DNA of 64,000 bases, from NCBI RefSeq assembly GCF_016862095.1, contig NZ_BOMH01000007.1, positions 124,001-188,000 on the forward strand, written 5' to 3'. The position numbers and the translations under genes were made by a program. Every line of letters begins with the position of its first letter. Positions within the stretch are counted from its first letter, which is position 1. This DNA is from Actinoplanes cyaneus. GTDB taxonomy: Bacteria; Actinomycetota; Actinomycetes; Mycobacteriales; Micromonosporaceae. This document shows, in pieces, positions 33,391-41,095 of the stretch. Under the pieces are notes generated by a model that was not told where the DNA came from, ran no database searches, and saw nothing but the letters and a program-made list of their open reading frames with translations.

Positions 33391-33741
33391 TCAGTATCCG
33401 GCGCGCAGATAGGCGGCGACGGTGGCGGCGAGCTCGCTCATCGAACCGTCGCTCCGGATGGCGCCGACGCCCTGGCCGGGCGCCAGCCGCAGGGACAGCT
33501 CGTTCAGCAGGGTGGCGATGACCCGGCCGCGGTTGCGTGAGAAGGCGACCGCGTCGTCCGGATCGTCACGGTCGAGACGCGACTCGGTGGCGCGGCCCGC
33601 GGCGATCATCGCGGCGAACTGGGCGGCGGCATCGTCCAGGGGGATCGGGATGCGTCGCTGGCTGCCGTCGGGCTGCCGCCGGATGTCCGTCCACAGCATC
33701 AGATGCTGGGCGGGATCGCGTTCCGCCTCCGGTTCGGTCAC
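33391..33741 (-). CDS. small hypothetical protein, tandem paralog 2
   Basis: A protein of 116 residues, GTG start, no membrane segment. Same length and same plan as its downstream duplicate: ERDPAQHLMLWTDI at the N-terminus, RIPIPLDDAAAQFAAMIAAG, then ATLLNELSLRLAPGQGVGAI with SDGSMSELAATVAAYLR at the end. Seventeen bases separate it from the membrane-protein gene upstream on the same strand, so the three leftward genes may form one unit. No function can be assigned. Confidence 0.72.
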   Translation of the reverse strand: MTEPEAERDPAQHLMLWTDIRRQPDGSQRRIPIPLDDAAAQFAAMIAAGRATESRLDRDDPDDAVAFSRNRGRVIATLLNELSLRLAPGQGVGAIRSDGSMSELAATVAAYLRAGY

Positions 33742-33758
33742 CGGGCCATCCTATCGGC

Positions 33759-34220
33759 TCAGGCCGGTGGGGCCGGTGGGGTGTCGCTCCCGGCTCGCTT
33801 CGCGAGCGCCTCGGCCCTGGCCGCGGGCCAGGCTTTCACCAGCTGGAGCAGGAAGTAGCCGATCGCCACGGCCGGGAGCACGCCGAAGAACGCCACCCAG
33901 CCCAGCCAGGTGGAGGTGACCTGTCCGAGCGCGACGCAGGGCAGCAGCCAGGCGAGGAACAGGAAGAGGCCGGCGACGTACTCCATCGGCTGGTCCATGA
34001 CCGTGTGGCGTTCCTCGTCCTCGGAGTTCAGCCACCGGCCGACGCCCCACATCAGGGCGGCGATCGGCAGCATGAGGACGGCCACGGCGAGCTCGGCCAG
34101 CTGAACGTTGTGGCTTCCGGTCAGGCGGTACGTCGCCTGCGTGACGTAGTACGCGGCCGGGACGGCCCCGCAGGTGATCAGGAAGGCCAGGAACCCCAGA
34201 CCGGTCCAGCGAATCAGCAT
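33759..34220 (-). CDS. hypothetical membrane protein, four segments
   Basis: A protein of 153 residues from the ATG at 34220 (MLIRWTGLGFLAFL); an in-frame GTG seven codons upstream has no better ribosome site. Four hydrophobic segments are visible at about 6-26, 45-60, 82-102 and 108-128, with an acidic cytoplasmic-looking loop (NSEDEERHTVMDQPM) in the middle and a basic C-terminal tail (ARAEALAKRAGSDTPP). Small polytopic proteins of this type recur in actinomycete T7SS loci without a defined role. Function unknown. Confidence 0.7.
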   Translation of the reverse strand: MLIRWTGLGFLAFLITCGAVPAAYYVTQATYRLTGSHNVQLAELAVAVLMLPIAALMWGVGRWLNSEDEERHTVMDQPMEYVAGLFLFLAWLLPCVALGQVTSTWLGWVAFFGVLPAVAIGYFLLQLVKAWPAARAEALAKRAGSDTPPAPPA

Positions 34221-34281
34221 CCCGGCATGGTACGAAAGCACGGGTCCGGGCCGCAGCCCGCGGATCGGTAGAGTGACACGG

Positions 34282-35250
34282 GTGAAAGAACGGATAGCCG
34301 GCGCCCGGTACGCGTTCCGGGCCGCGCATCCGGCCAGCCCGATGCTCCGGGTGCGGTATCGGCACGGCGTGCCGGTCGACCCGTGGGGCTTCCCGGACTG
34401 GACTCCCTACGCCCGCGTCCTGGTCGCGCTGCCCCCGGCGATCGCCGATCTCACCGTCGAGGAGTCGCGCGTCGTCGACGTGCGGGCCGCCGACCGGGTG
34501 GCGCGCGCCGCCGGTGACCCGCTCTGGTCCGGCACGGTCGGCACACCGAGCGGCTGGACGTGGGCGCACACCGCGCGGACCAGGCATCTCGCGCTGGTCC
34601 CGGCCGAGCTGCACGCGAGCTTCCGTCATCTGGGCGGGGTCAGCGTCGGGGCGCGGGCGCTGGCCGGGCACGGTCTCGCCGCGGGCGACGAGGAACCCCC
34701 GGGCATCCTGGTCACCGAACGGCTCTCGGCGGCCGCGCTGGACGCCGCCGACGATCGATTCGGCGTACGGCTTCCGCCGCACTACCGGGATTTTCTGGGC
34801 CGCACCAACGGTGGCGCCCCCAGCTTCCCGGCCGTCCACCCGGGCCACGGGTTCGTGCTGGACCAGCCGCTCCTCGGGTTCCGTGAGGACCGCACCCACG
34901 ACCTGGGCTACCTGAACGCGTTCTTCACCGACCGGCTCACCACCGACTGGCTGGCCATCGGGCTGGTGCAGGGCGGGCTGCTCGCGCTGCGGGTCCGCGG
35001 CGACGACGCGGGCGCGGTCGGCTACCTCGACGACGACGACCCCCGCGATCGGGACCACTTCACCGCCGAGGACGTGTGCGAGCGGCTGATGTACCGGCTG
35101 GCCGGGGACTTCGCGTCGTTCTGGCTGGCTCTCCGGCCCGTACCGGCTGATCTGGAGGAGTTGGCGGTCACCGCAGCGGCGGGGGCGGAGGCCGTCCAGC
35201 CGGACGGCCTCGGAAGCCTGCTGCCCGGATCGCACCGGAGGACGACGTGA
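34282..35250 (+). CDS. degenerate WHH-type nuclease domain fused to SUKH (SMI1/KNR4) domain
   Basis: A protein of 322 residues (GTG at 34282; another GTG three codons earlier is possible). Residues about 30-120 follow the WHH branch of HNH toxins: GFPDWTPYARVLVALP, then TPSGWTWAHTARTRHLALVP with W94-A95-H96, then H111 and H116 in LHASFRHLGG. Active members have W-H-H, so one histidine is replaced by alanine. Residues about 140-310 are SUKH-like: ERLSAAALDAADDRFGVRLP, YRDFLGRTNGGAPSFP, DWLAIG and AVGYLDDDDPRD. SUKH proteins are immunity proteins against nuclease toxins. A dead nuclease joined to its immunity-type fold could act as an antitoxin decoy or be a relic; this is inference. Its stop overlaps the next start (GTGA). 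Confidence 0.72.
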   Translation: MKERIAGARYAFRAAHPASPMLRVRYRHGVPVDPWGFPDWTPYARVLVALPPAIADLTVEESRVVDVRAADRVARAAGDPLWSGTVGTPSGWTWAHTARTRHLALVPAELHASFRHLGGVSVGARALAGHGLAAGDEEPPGILVTERLSAAALDAADDRFGVRLPPHYRDFLGRTNGGAPSFPAVHPGHGFVLDQPLLGFREDRTHDLGYLNAFFTDRLTTDWLAIGLVQGGLLALRVRGDDAGAVGYLDDDDPRDRDHFTAEDVCERLMYRLAGDFASFWLALRPVPADLEELAVTAAAGAEAVQPDGLGSLLPGSHRRTT

Positions 35251-36113
35251 CCGAGCCGGCGCCCGAGTGGCTCCCGGCCAACGAGGTCGAGCACGCGATG
35301 GCCCTGGCCGCCCTGGCCGATGAGCGGCACACCTACTTCCAGCTGGCGGCGGTCGCCGACCTGTTCCTGCCGCAGCTCACCGGCGACCCGTCGGAACAAC
35401 AGCGATTCCTCACCGTGCACGCCTTCGACCACGTGTTCCTGCCGGTCTTCACCTCGGTGCCGGCGCTGGCCCGGACGTTCGGGCACGTGATCGACGGCTA
35501 CACCGTGACCAACTACGCGGAGCTGCGGCGCAAGTGGCCGGACCCGGAGTGGCGGCTCGCGATCAATCCGGGCACGCCGATCGACGCGTACGTGCCGGTG
35601 GAGACGCTGGCCGACGCCGCGGTCGGGGACGTGACCATCCCGACGATGGAGGAGCTGGTCGCCGAGGCCACCGCGGACGAGGCCGAGGAGGCGCAGCTGC
35701 GAGCGGTGCAGGCGGCCGGCGACTACCCGGACGAGGATCCCGTCGCCGCGATGACCGCCGCGGCCCAGGCCGGTGACGTGTACGGCTTCATGGAGCGCCT
35801 GCTGGACGCGCAGGTGCTGGTGCCCACCACCCGGCCCGCCGAGCTCGAGGAGATCGCCGAGCCCGGCTTCCCGTGGCGGTACGCGCCGGAGCAGACCATC
35901 GAGGTGTTCACCAGCGCGGAGTCCCTGGCCGCCAGTCACGCCGAGCCGACGCCGTACGTCGAAGTGAACTTCTCCTTCGTGGTGGCCTGCTGGCCGGAGG
36001 GCTACGCGATGTCGATCGACCCGGACGACGCGAACCCGCTGGAGTTCGGCTCCGACCAGGTGCCCTGGCTGTTCAGCTTCGCCCCTTCGGAACCACCCGA
36101 TTCGAGGCCGTGA
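35247..36113 (+). CDS. SseB-like protein
   Basis: A protein of 288 residues coupled to the SUKH fusion gene by a GTGA overlap. The N-terminal 130 residues fit the SseB N-terminal fold: ELAxxLF-type helix (AAVADLFLPQL), VFLPVFTSVPALARTFG and WRLAINPGTPIDAYVPVETL, the last being the usual NPG end of that domain. A long acidic helix follows (EELVAEATADEAEEAQLRA), and then a second, less clear copy with LLDAQVLVPTT and PWRYAPEQTIEVFTSAE. SseB-family proteins are common beside ESX loci in actinobacteria, but no biochemical role is established. It runs 41 bases into the convergent gene. Confidence 0.7.
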   Translation: MTEPAPEWLPANEVEHAMALAALADERHTYFQLAAVADLFLPQLTGDPSEQQRFLTVHAFDHVFLPVFTSVPALARTFGHVIDGYTVTNYAELRRKWPDPEWRLAINPGTPIDAYVPVETLADAAVGDVTIPTMEELVAEATADEAEEAQLRAVQAAGDYPDEDPVAAMTAAAQAGDVYGFMERLLDAQVLVPTTRPAELEEIAEPGFPWRYAPEQTIEVFTSAESLAASHAEPTPYVEVNFSFVVACWPEGYAMSIDPDDANPLEFGSDQVPWLFSFAPSEPPDSRP

Positions 36114-36900
36114 TCTCGGCGTCGGCCGGCGCCTGGATCTGCGCGTCGTCGCCGAAGCCACTGAGCTCGAAGCTTGCCTTCACGTAGTAGGTCGCCTTCG
36201 GGCGCAGCGACACGTCGCCCGGCTCGACCTTGTCGGAGTTGGTCAGGACACACTCGACATCGAGCTTCACCAGGCGGCCGTCGTCGTCCAGCTGGGCGGT
36301 GAGGATCGGCGGGGACGTCTGGTCGAAGTGATCGTCGAGCCGGGTGCCGAACGGCGGCGGGCAGACGCTGCGGCCGCTCATGCACTCCAGCCGGTACTTG
36401 TGGTCGCTCTGCTTGGCGCTGTCGGCGAGGTAGACGTCGAGGCCACCGAAGAACGGCAGCCAGGTGGTGATGTCGGCGACGTTCAGCTGCGGGTTGGAGA
36501 GCTGGTCGCCCCAGACCTGCGCGGTCCGGCTCGCGTCCCACCAGGGACGCCCGTCCGGTGCGATCAGATCGGTCGAGGTGTAGTAGTCGGCGTTGCCGAC
36601 GTGCACGCGGCGCGCGGTGATGCCGTCCGTGCCGGTGCCGGCCATGCGCGTGTACGAGGTGTCCCAGCTCGGCTCCGTGAACCGCACCACGCTGGTGCCC
36701 TGCCACTCGCCGAACGGCTTACCGCCGGTCAGCGACGCGGTGAAGTCGACCCGCGCGGTGCCGGCCTTCTCCAGCTTCTCCCGAACCTTGGACAGCTCCT
36801 TGTACGCGGCCTCGTGGTCGTTCTTCCCGACGTTGCCGGTCGAGTACCAGAAGAGGCCGGCGAGCACGAGGGCGACCGCGCCGTAGACCCATTTACGCAT
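36073..36900 (-). CDS. membrane-anchored extracytoplasmic protein, LppX/LprG-like size
   Basis: A protein of 275 residues from an ATG with GGGAG six bases upstream. It starts with a single hydrophobic segment (WVYGAVALVLAGLFWYST) with no lipobox cysteine, so it is probably an uncleaved anchor. After a helical stretch the rest is beta-rich, with RVDFTASLTGGKPFGEWQG, VRFTEPSWDTSYTRM, PDGRPWWDA and a two-Cys loop (LECMSGRSVCPPP). Alternating strand patterns and length resemble mycobacterial lipid-binding LppX/LprG proteins, though without lipidation; this is a weak structural guess. It is divergent from mycP with 77 bases between. Confidence 0.68.
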   Translation of the reverse strand: MRKWVYGAVALVLAGLFWYSTGNVGKNDHEAAYKELSKVREKLEKAGTARVDFTASLTGGKPFGEWQGTSVVRFTEPSWDTSYTRMAGTGTDGITARRVHVGNADYYTSTDLIAPDGRPWWDASRTAQVWGDQLSNPQLNVADITTWLPFFGGLDVYLADSAKQSDHKYRLECMSGRSVCPPPFGTRLDDHFDQTSPPILTAQLDDDGRLVKLDVECVLTNSDKVEPGDVSLRPKATYYVKASFELSGFGDDAQIQAPADAEITASNRVVPKGRS

Positions 36901-36977
36901 CAATCACTCCCGATGCCGGCTGGGTGGGGACGCCACAGGGTACCTGCCCCTCACCTCGGCGGGCATATCATCGGCGG

Positions 36978-38240
36978 GTGCTACCGATCCTGAGGCGCGC
37001 GACCGCGTCCGTGTTCGCGGGCGTGCTGCTCGGCGTCGCGACACCGGTCGTGCTCGGGTCCGCCCCGGCGCTCGCCGCCGACTGTGCCACGCCCGGGCGG
37101 CTCAGCACGGACACGTCGTGGGCCCGCGCGATGCTGTCGATCGACTCGGTCACCGCGTTCAGCCGGGGCGACGGCGTCGAGGTCGCGGTGCTGTCCACCG
37201 GCGTACGGGCCGGTCACCGCCAGCTCGCCGGCCGGGTGCTGAGCGGCCGGGACGCGGTCACGGGCAACGGTGCGGCCGACACCGACTGCACCGGCACCGG
37301 CACCCAGGTCGCCGGCGTGATCGCGGCCGCCGCCACGGCGAACGGGCCGGTCACCGGTCTCGCCCCGCAGACCACCGTTCTGCCGGTACGCGTGGTGCCG
37401 GACACCGGCTCCACGCAGAGTGCCGCCGACCCCGCGCAACTGGCCCGTGGCATCGACTTCGCCGTGCAGGGCGGCGCCGACGTGATCGTGGTGGCCGTCC
37501 CGGCGTACCAGGACACCGCCGCGCTGCGGCAAGCCGTGGCGTCCGCCGTCCAGAAGGACGTGCCGGTGATCGCCGCGGCCGGTGATCTCGGCTCGGCGCA
37601 GGACGGCAATCCGGCCCCCTTCCCGGCGTCCTATCCGGATGTGATCGGGGTCGGCGCGATCGATGAGGACGGGAAGACGTACGGCAAGTCGCAGCGCGGG
37701 GCCTATGTGGACCTCGTCGCGCCGGGGGTGGCGGTGCCCACCCTGCAGGGCGGCGACGCGTCGGCCCAGGGGCTGGTCGAGGCGGACGGGACAGCGCTGG
37801 CCGCCGGGTATGTGGGGGCGGCCGCCGCACTGGTGCGCAGCCGCTCCGGGAAGATGCCGATCGCCGACCTGACCGAGCTGCTGACCGCGTCGGCCAGCCC
37901 GACGATGACCGGCGACGGGTTCGGGGCCGGCGTGGTGAATCCCTACGCGGCCGTCACCGGGCGGCTCACCGCCGAGAAGCCGAAAGCACTGCCGGCCCTG
38001 GAACCTGCTGCTGCCGCCCGCACCGGGGCTGAGAACCAGCGGCGGACGGTGGCGTTCATCGGGGCGACGATCGCGGCTGTCGCGGTGGTGGCGGTGCTGA
38101 TGGTGACCGCGGCCGTCCGGCGCAGCCGGCGGCAGCACTGGCGGCCGGCCATGGCACCGCCGCCGGTGGAGCACGAGGAGCCGATCGAGCCCGGCCCGCC
38201 GGTCATGCTCCTCGAGGAGTCCGCCGATCAGCGGCGTTGA
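36978..38240 (+). CDS. mycP: mycosin-like T7SS protein with all catalytic residues lost
   Basis: A protein of 420 residues. Signal peptide to about residue 34 (VLGSAPALA/AD), subtilisin-fold domain, Pro/Ala linker, C-terminal membrane helix at about 360-380 (TVAFIGATIAAVAVVAVLM) and a short basic tail: the mycosin plan. But each catalytic motif is broken. VAVLSTGV has S73 where the catalytic Asp belongs; DCTGTGTQVAG has T107 for the His; GTALAAGYVG has A273 for the Ser; and AAAGDLGS has D203 for the oxyanion Asn. Mycosins are needed to hold the ESX membrane complex together independently of proteolysis (known for mycobacteria), so a structural role fits. The stop overlaps convergent eccB by 13 bases. 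Confidence 0.88.
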   Translation: MLPILRRATASVFAGVLLGVATPVVLGSAPALAADCATPGRLSTDTSWARAMLSIDSVTAFSRGDGVEVAVLSTGVRAGHRQLAGRVLSGRDAVTGNGAADTDCTGTGTQVAGVIAAAATANGPVTGLAPQTTVLPVRVVPDTGSTQSAADPAQLARGIDFAVQGGADVIVVAVPAYQDTAALRQAVASAVQKDVPVIAAAGDLGSAQDGNPAPFPASYPDVIGVGAIDEDGKTYGKSQRGAYVDLVAPGVAVPTLQGGDASAQGLVEADGTALAAGYVGAAAALVRSRSGKMPIADLTELLTASASPTMTGDGFGAGVVNPYAAVTGRLTAEKPKALPALEPAAAARTGAENQRRTVAFIGATIAAVAVVAVLMVTAAVRRSRRQHWRPAMAPPPVEHEEPIEPGPPVMLLEESADQRR

Positions 38241-39598
38241 CTCGCGGCCGGTTTGACCGCGGCGGCCGGGTCCAGAGTCACCCCGGCCGGGATGCTGCTG
38301 ATCAGCGCGGTCGGGATCGCGGTCGCCGCATCGGGGGAGTAGCCGAGGCGCCCCAGCGCGTCCGCGTCCGGCACCGGATGCCGCAGGCCCAGATCGGTCA
38401 CCAGCTGGTAGCCGGCCGAACCCGGCACCCGGACCAGCGCGAACCGGCCGGCCGGGACACCCACCGCGTCGGCCAGCGCGCGCCCGCCGGACGCCCCGGC
38501 GGTCGGCACCGCCGAGGAGAGCGCGGAGACCGGCCCGCCCACGACGATCGACGGCGCTTTGGCCGCCGACCGGGTGATCGCACAGGCTGTGGTGCCGGCC
38601 GCCACCGTGGCCAGCGTCGGAGGGCTGGCCGGCGGCTGCGCGTCGGGGTTGCCGGTCTCCGGTTTGAGCTGCGGCGTGCCGCCTCCCGTGACCACGGTGA
38701 TGGGCACGTTCTTCGGCTCGGCCGGGAAGCTCGCGTTCAGCACCGCTTTCTGCAGCGCGGTGATGGGCAGGATGCCGTCGTCGAGCACCAGGTAGAACTG
38801 CGTGGCGTCGACGCCGACGGTGACCGCCAGCACGGTGCCGTTGGTCAGCGCCGGCACCCGCTTGGACGCGGCGCCCCGGTTCTTCACCGGGATGGCTGCG
38901 ATGTCGCCGCCGGCCGGCAGCGCGTTGAGCCACGCGGTGCTGACCACGACCGGGTCGACCGCACCGTACAGCCCGGGGAGGGTGGTCTGGGCGTCCTGAA
39001 TCTTGTGCTTGAAGCCGTGCCAGACCAGCTGGAGGTTGGTGTTGCCGTCGCTGACCAGCAGCCCCCGGTCGGCCAGGTCGGTGCCGGCCGGTCCGGTCTG
39101 GCCGACCAGCAGCGCGGCGGCCGGGTTCTCCCCCGGCACCATGCACATGGCCCAGGGCAGACCGACCTGCTGAGCAGCCTCGGGCAGCGAAGCAGGCGCG
39201 TTCGGGATGCCGATGGTGACCCCGCGAGGCGTACCGGCAAGGGCCTTGGCCGCGATCCGGTAGACCGTCGGATTCGGCCGGCCGGCCGCCAGCCTGGCCG
39301 AGGTGAAGTTCAGCGCCGGGTTGAGCCGCCCCTGCAGGTAGACGAAGCTGGCGCCGGACTCCCGTTCGACCACCACCGAGCCGTCGCTCTTCCACGCGTC
39401 GGTGCCGACCTTGGTGAGGATGCCGTAGACCCCGAACCCGGCGCCGATCAGCACCGCCACCATCAGGCCGCCGAACAGCGCGCCGATGCCGCGCCGCAGG
39501 GGGGACTGCGCCGGGTCGGTCTCGCGCATCACGAACGCGGAGATCACCCGCTGGTTCAGGAACTGGTACGACTGGAGCTGGTCGCGACGGGAGGCCAT
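38228..39598 (-). CDS. eccB: type VII secretion protein EccB
   Basis: A protein of 456 residues. Typical start MASRRDQLQSYQFLNQRVIS and RETDPAQSPLRRG, then one membrane helix (about 38-60), then a large extracytoplasmic domain with SGASFVYLQGRLNPALNFTS and SARLAAGRP, an ESX-core pattern. Two conserved-looking Cys (AMCMVPGE and TACAITRS) could make the usual disulfide. EccB is the periplasmic-side part of the ESX membrane pore. It follows eccD by 1 base, so the two are one transcript, and it reads convergently into mycP. Confidence 0.95.
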   Translation of the reverse strand: MASRRDQLQSYQFLNQRVISAFVMRETDPAQSPLRRGIGALFGGLMVAVLIGAGFGVYGILTKVGTDAWKSDGSVVVERESGASFVYLQGRLNPALNFTSARLAAGRPNPTVYRIAAKALAGTPRGVTIGIPNAPASLPEAAQQVGLPWAMCMVPGENPAAALLVGQTGPAGTDLADRGLLVSDGNTNLQLVWHGFKHKIQDAQTTLPGLYGAVDPVVVSTAWLNALPAGGDIAAIPVKNRGAASKRVPALTNGTVLAVTVGVDATQFYLVLDDGILPITALQKAVLNASFPAEPKNVPITVVTGGGTPQLKPETGNPDAQPPASPPTLATVAAGTTACAITRSAAKAPSIVVGGPVSALSSAVPTAGASGGRALADAVGVPAGRFALVRVPGSAGYQLVTDLGLRHPVPDADALGRLGYSPDAATAIPTALISSIPAGVTLDPAAAVKPAASQRR

Positions 39599-39599
39599 G

Positions 39600-41003
39600 T
39601 CACGCGCCGATCGAGGAGAACAGCCCGCGGATGTCGTCGAAGACGCCCATCACCGCGCATGCCAGCGGGATCAGCGCCATGATCGCGATGACGTCCAGCA
39701 GGTCGGCGGCGCGGCCCAGGTAGGGCGAGGGCTGCCGCTGGCTGTAGATCACCGCGGCCGGCAGGGCGACCCCGCCGGCGATCACCGCGCCGGCCAGCAC
39801 CAGCAGGCCCGGGACGGCGTCGGTGGCGACCGCGCCGATGCCCAGCACGGCCAGGCCGGCGACGCCGGCGACGAGCAGCGGGCCGCGCTGCTGCGGGGTG
39901 GCCAGCAGCCGGGCGCGCAGCAGCAGGGCGGTCACCGCGGCGACGATCAGCAGGACCGCTGCCGTGCCGGGGCCGGACCAGGCCAGGTAGAGGATCGCGA
40001 CGATGCTGCTGAACGCGGCCGCGAGCAGCAGGCCGGAGAGCACCTCGTCGGCCCGGACCACGGCGGCGAACACGTCCGCCCGGCGGGGCATCGGCTTGTC
40101 CTTGAGGATCTCCTCGGCGCGGCTGGGCAGCTCCGGGAACGGCAGCCGGCCGATCCAGCTGGCCAGCACCGGGTAACCGGGGAGCAGGCCGATCGCGGCG
40201 GTCAGGGCCACCGCGGCGCCGCCGCTCGCGGGCACCCCGGCGAGCGTGAGCAGCGCGGCGAGCAGGCCGGTCACGGCGATCGCGATGCCGGCCACGAAGA
40301 GCCGGGGCAGCCCGGCCACCGCGGCGTGCCCGATCATGCTGACGACCAGCAGCACCGCTGAGCCGAGCAGCAGCGCGGGGGCGCCGATGCCGAGGAACCG
40401 GGAGCCGGAGTCGGCGATCAGCCAGGCGCCGCCGAGGAACGCGTAGGGCAGGCCGCTCGCGGCCACCACGGCGCCCGCGCCGGAGTCGGTGAACGCGCGG
40501 GACAGCAGGATGCCGACCACCGACAGGCCGATCGCCACGCCGAGCGCGATGATCGCCGAGGCCTGCCGGGACGGGCCGCCGGCGGCCAGCCCGAAGAGGC
40601 CGACCAGCAGGGCCACGGCGAAGACGGTCAGGCCGGCGCGGCGGGTGGCGGCGGCGCCCCAGGATCGGCCGGCGCGGCGCGCGCCGCTCGCGATGACCTC
40701 GACCACGTCGTCGTAGGCCAGCTCGGGCCAGTCCTCCCGGGCGGGTTTCAGATGCAGCAGCTCGCCGTCGCGCACGCCCTGCGCGGCCAGGTTGCGGCCG
40801 GGCTCGAGCGCGGAGCCGGTGGCCCGCCGCAGCACCCAGCCGCCGTGCCGCTCGGCCGGCTCGCCCAGCGCGCCCTCGGCGTGCCGCAGCAGGTGCGGCA
40901 GCAGCTCGCCGACGAGCATGTTGTCCGGCAGGGCGATGTCCATCCGGCGGGTCGGCGCGGCGATCGTCACCCGGGCCAGACTCGGGCCACCCGGTGCGGT
41001 CAC
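39600..41003 (-). CDS. eccD: type VII secretion integral membrane protein EccD
   Basis: A protein of 467 residues counted from the GTG at 41003, which has GGAGG five bases upstream and gives MTAPGGPSLARVTIAAP, the normal EccD opening; an in-frame ATG at 41051 would add 16 residues with a poor site. An N-terminal ubiquitin-like domain (RRMDIALPDNMLVGELLP to RDGELLHLKPA) is followed by about eleven membrane segments, beginning TVFAVALLVGLFGLAAGG. EccD forms the membrane vestibule of the ESX pore. It is the first gene of the eccD-eccB unit and divergent from eccC across 92 bases. Confidence 0.93.
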   Translation of the reverse strand: MTAPGGPSLARVTIAAPTRRMDIALPDNMLVGELLPHLLRHAEGALGEPAERHGGWVLRRATGSALEPGRNLAAQGVRDGELLHLKPAREDWPELAYDDVVEVIASGARRAGRSWGAAATRRAGLTVFAVALLVGLFGLAAGGPSRQASAIIALGVAIGLSVVGILLSRAFTDSGAGAVVAASGLPYAFLGGAWLIADSGSRFLGIGAPALLLGSAVLLVVSMIGHAAVAGLPRLFVAGIAIAVTGLLAALLTLAGVPASGGAAVALTAAIGLLPGYPVLASWIGRLPFPELPSRAEEILKDKPMPRRADVFAAVVRADEVLSGLLLAAAFSSIVAILYLAWSGPGTAAVLLIVAAVTALLLRARLLATPQQRGPLLVAGVAGLAVLGIGAVATDAVPGLLVLAGAVIAGGVALPAAVIYSQRQPSPYLGRAADLLDVIAIMALIPLACAVMGVFDDIRGLFSSIGA

Positions 41004-41095
41004 GGTCACCTCCAGCTCAGCCTTCTGTGCCCACAAACTAGCAGGCGGCATCGGTGCGGATTCGCCCCGGCGAATGGCTGGCTAGGATGCGAAGC

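Noticed and set aside
36981..39395. 804-codon minus-strand frame across mycP and eccB
   Set aside because: It crosses two genes with clear signatures, and its composition (Gly/Arg/His-rich) is that of a shadow.
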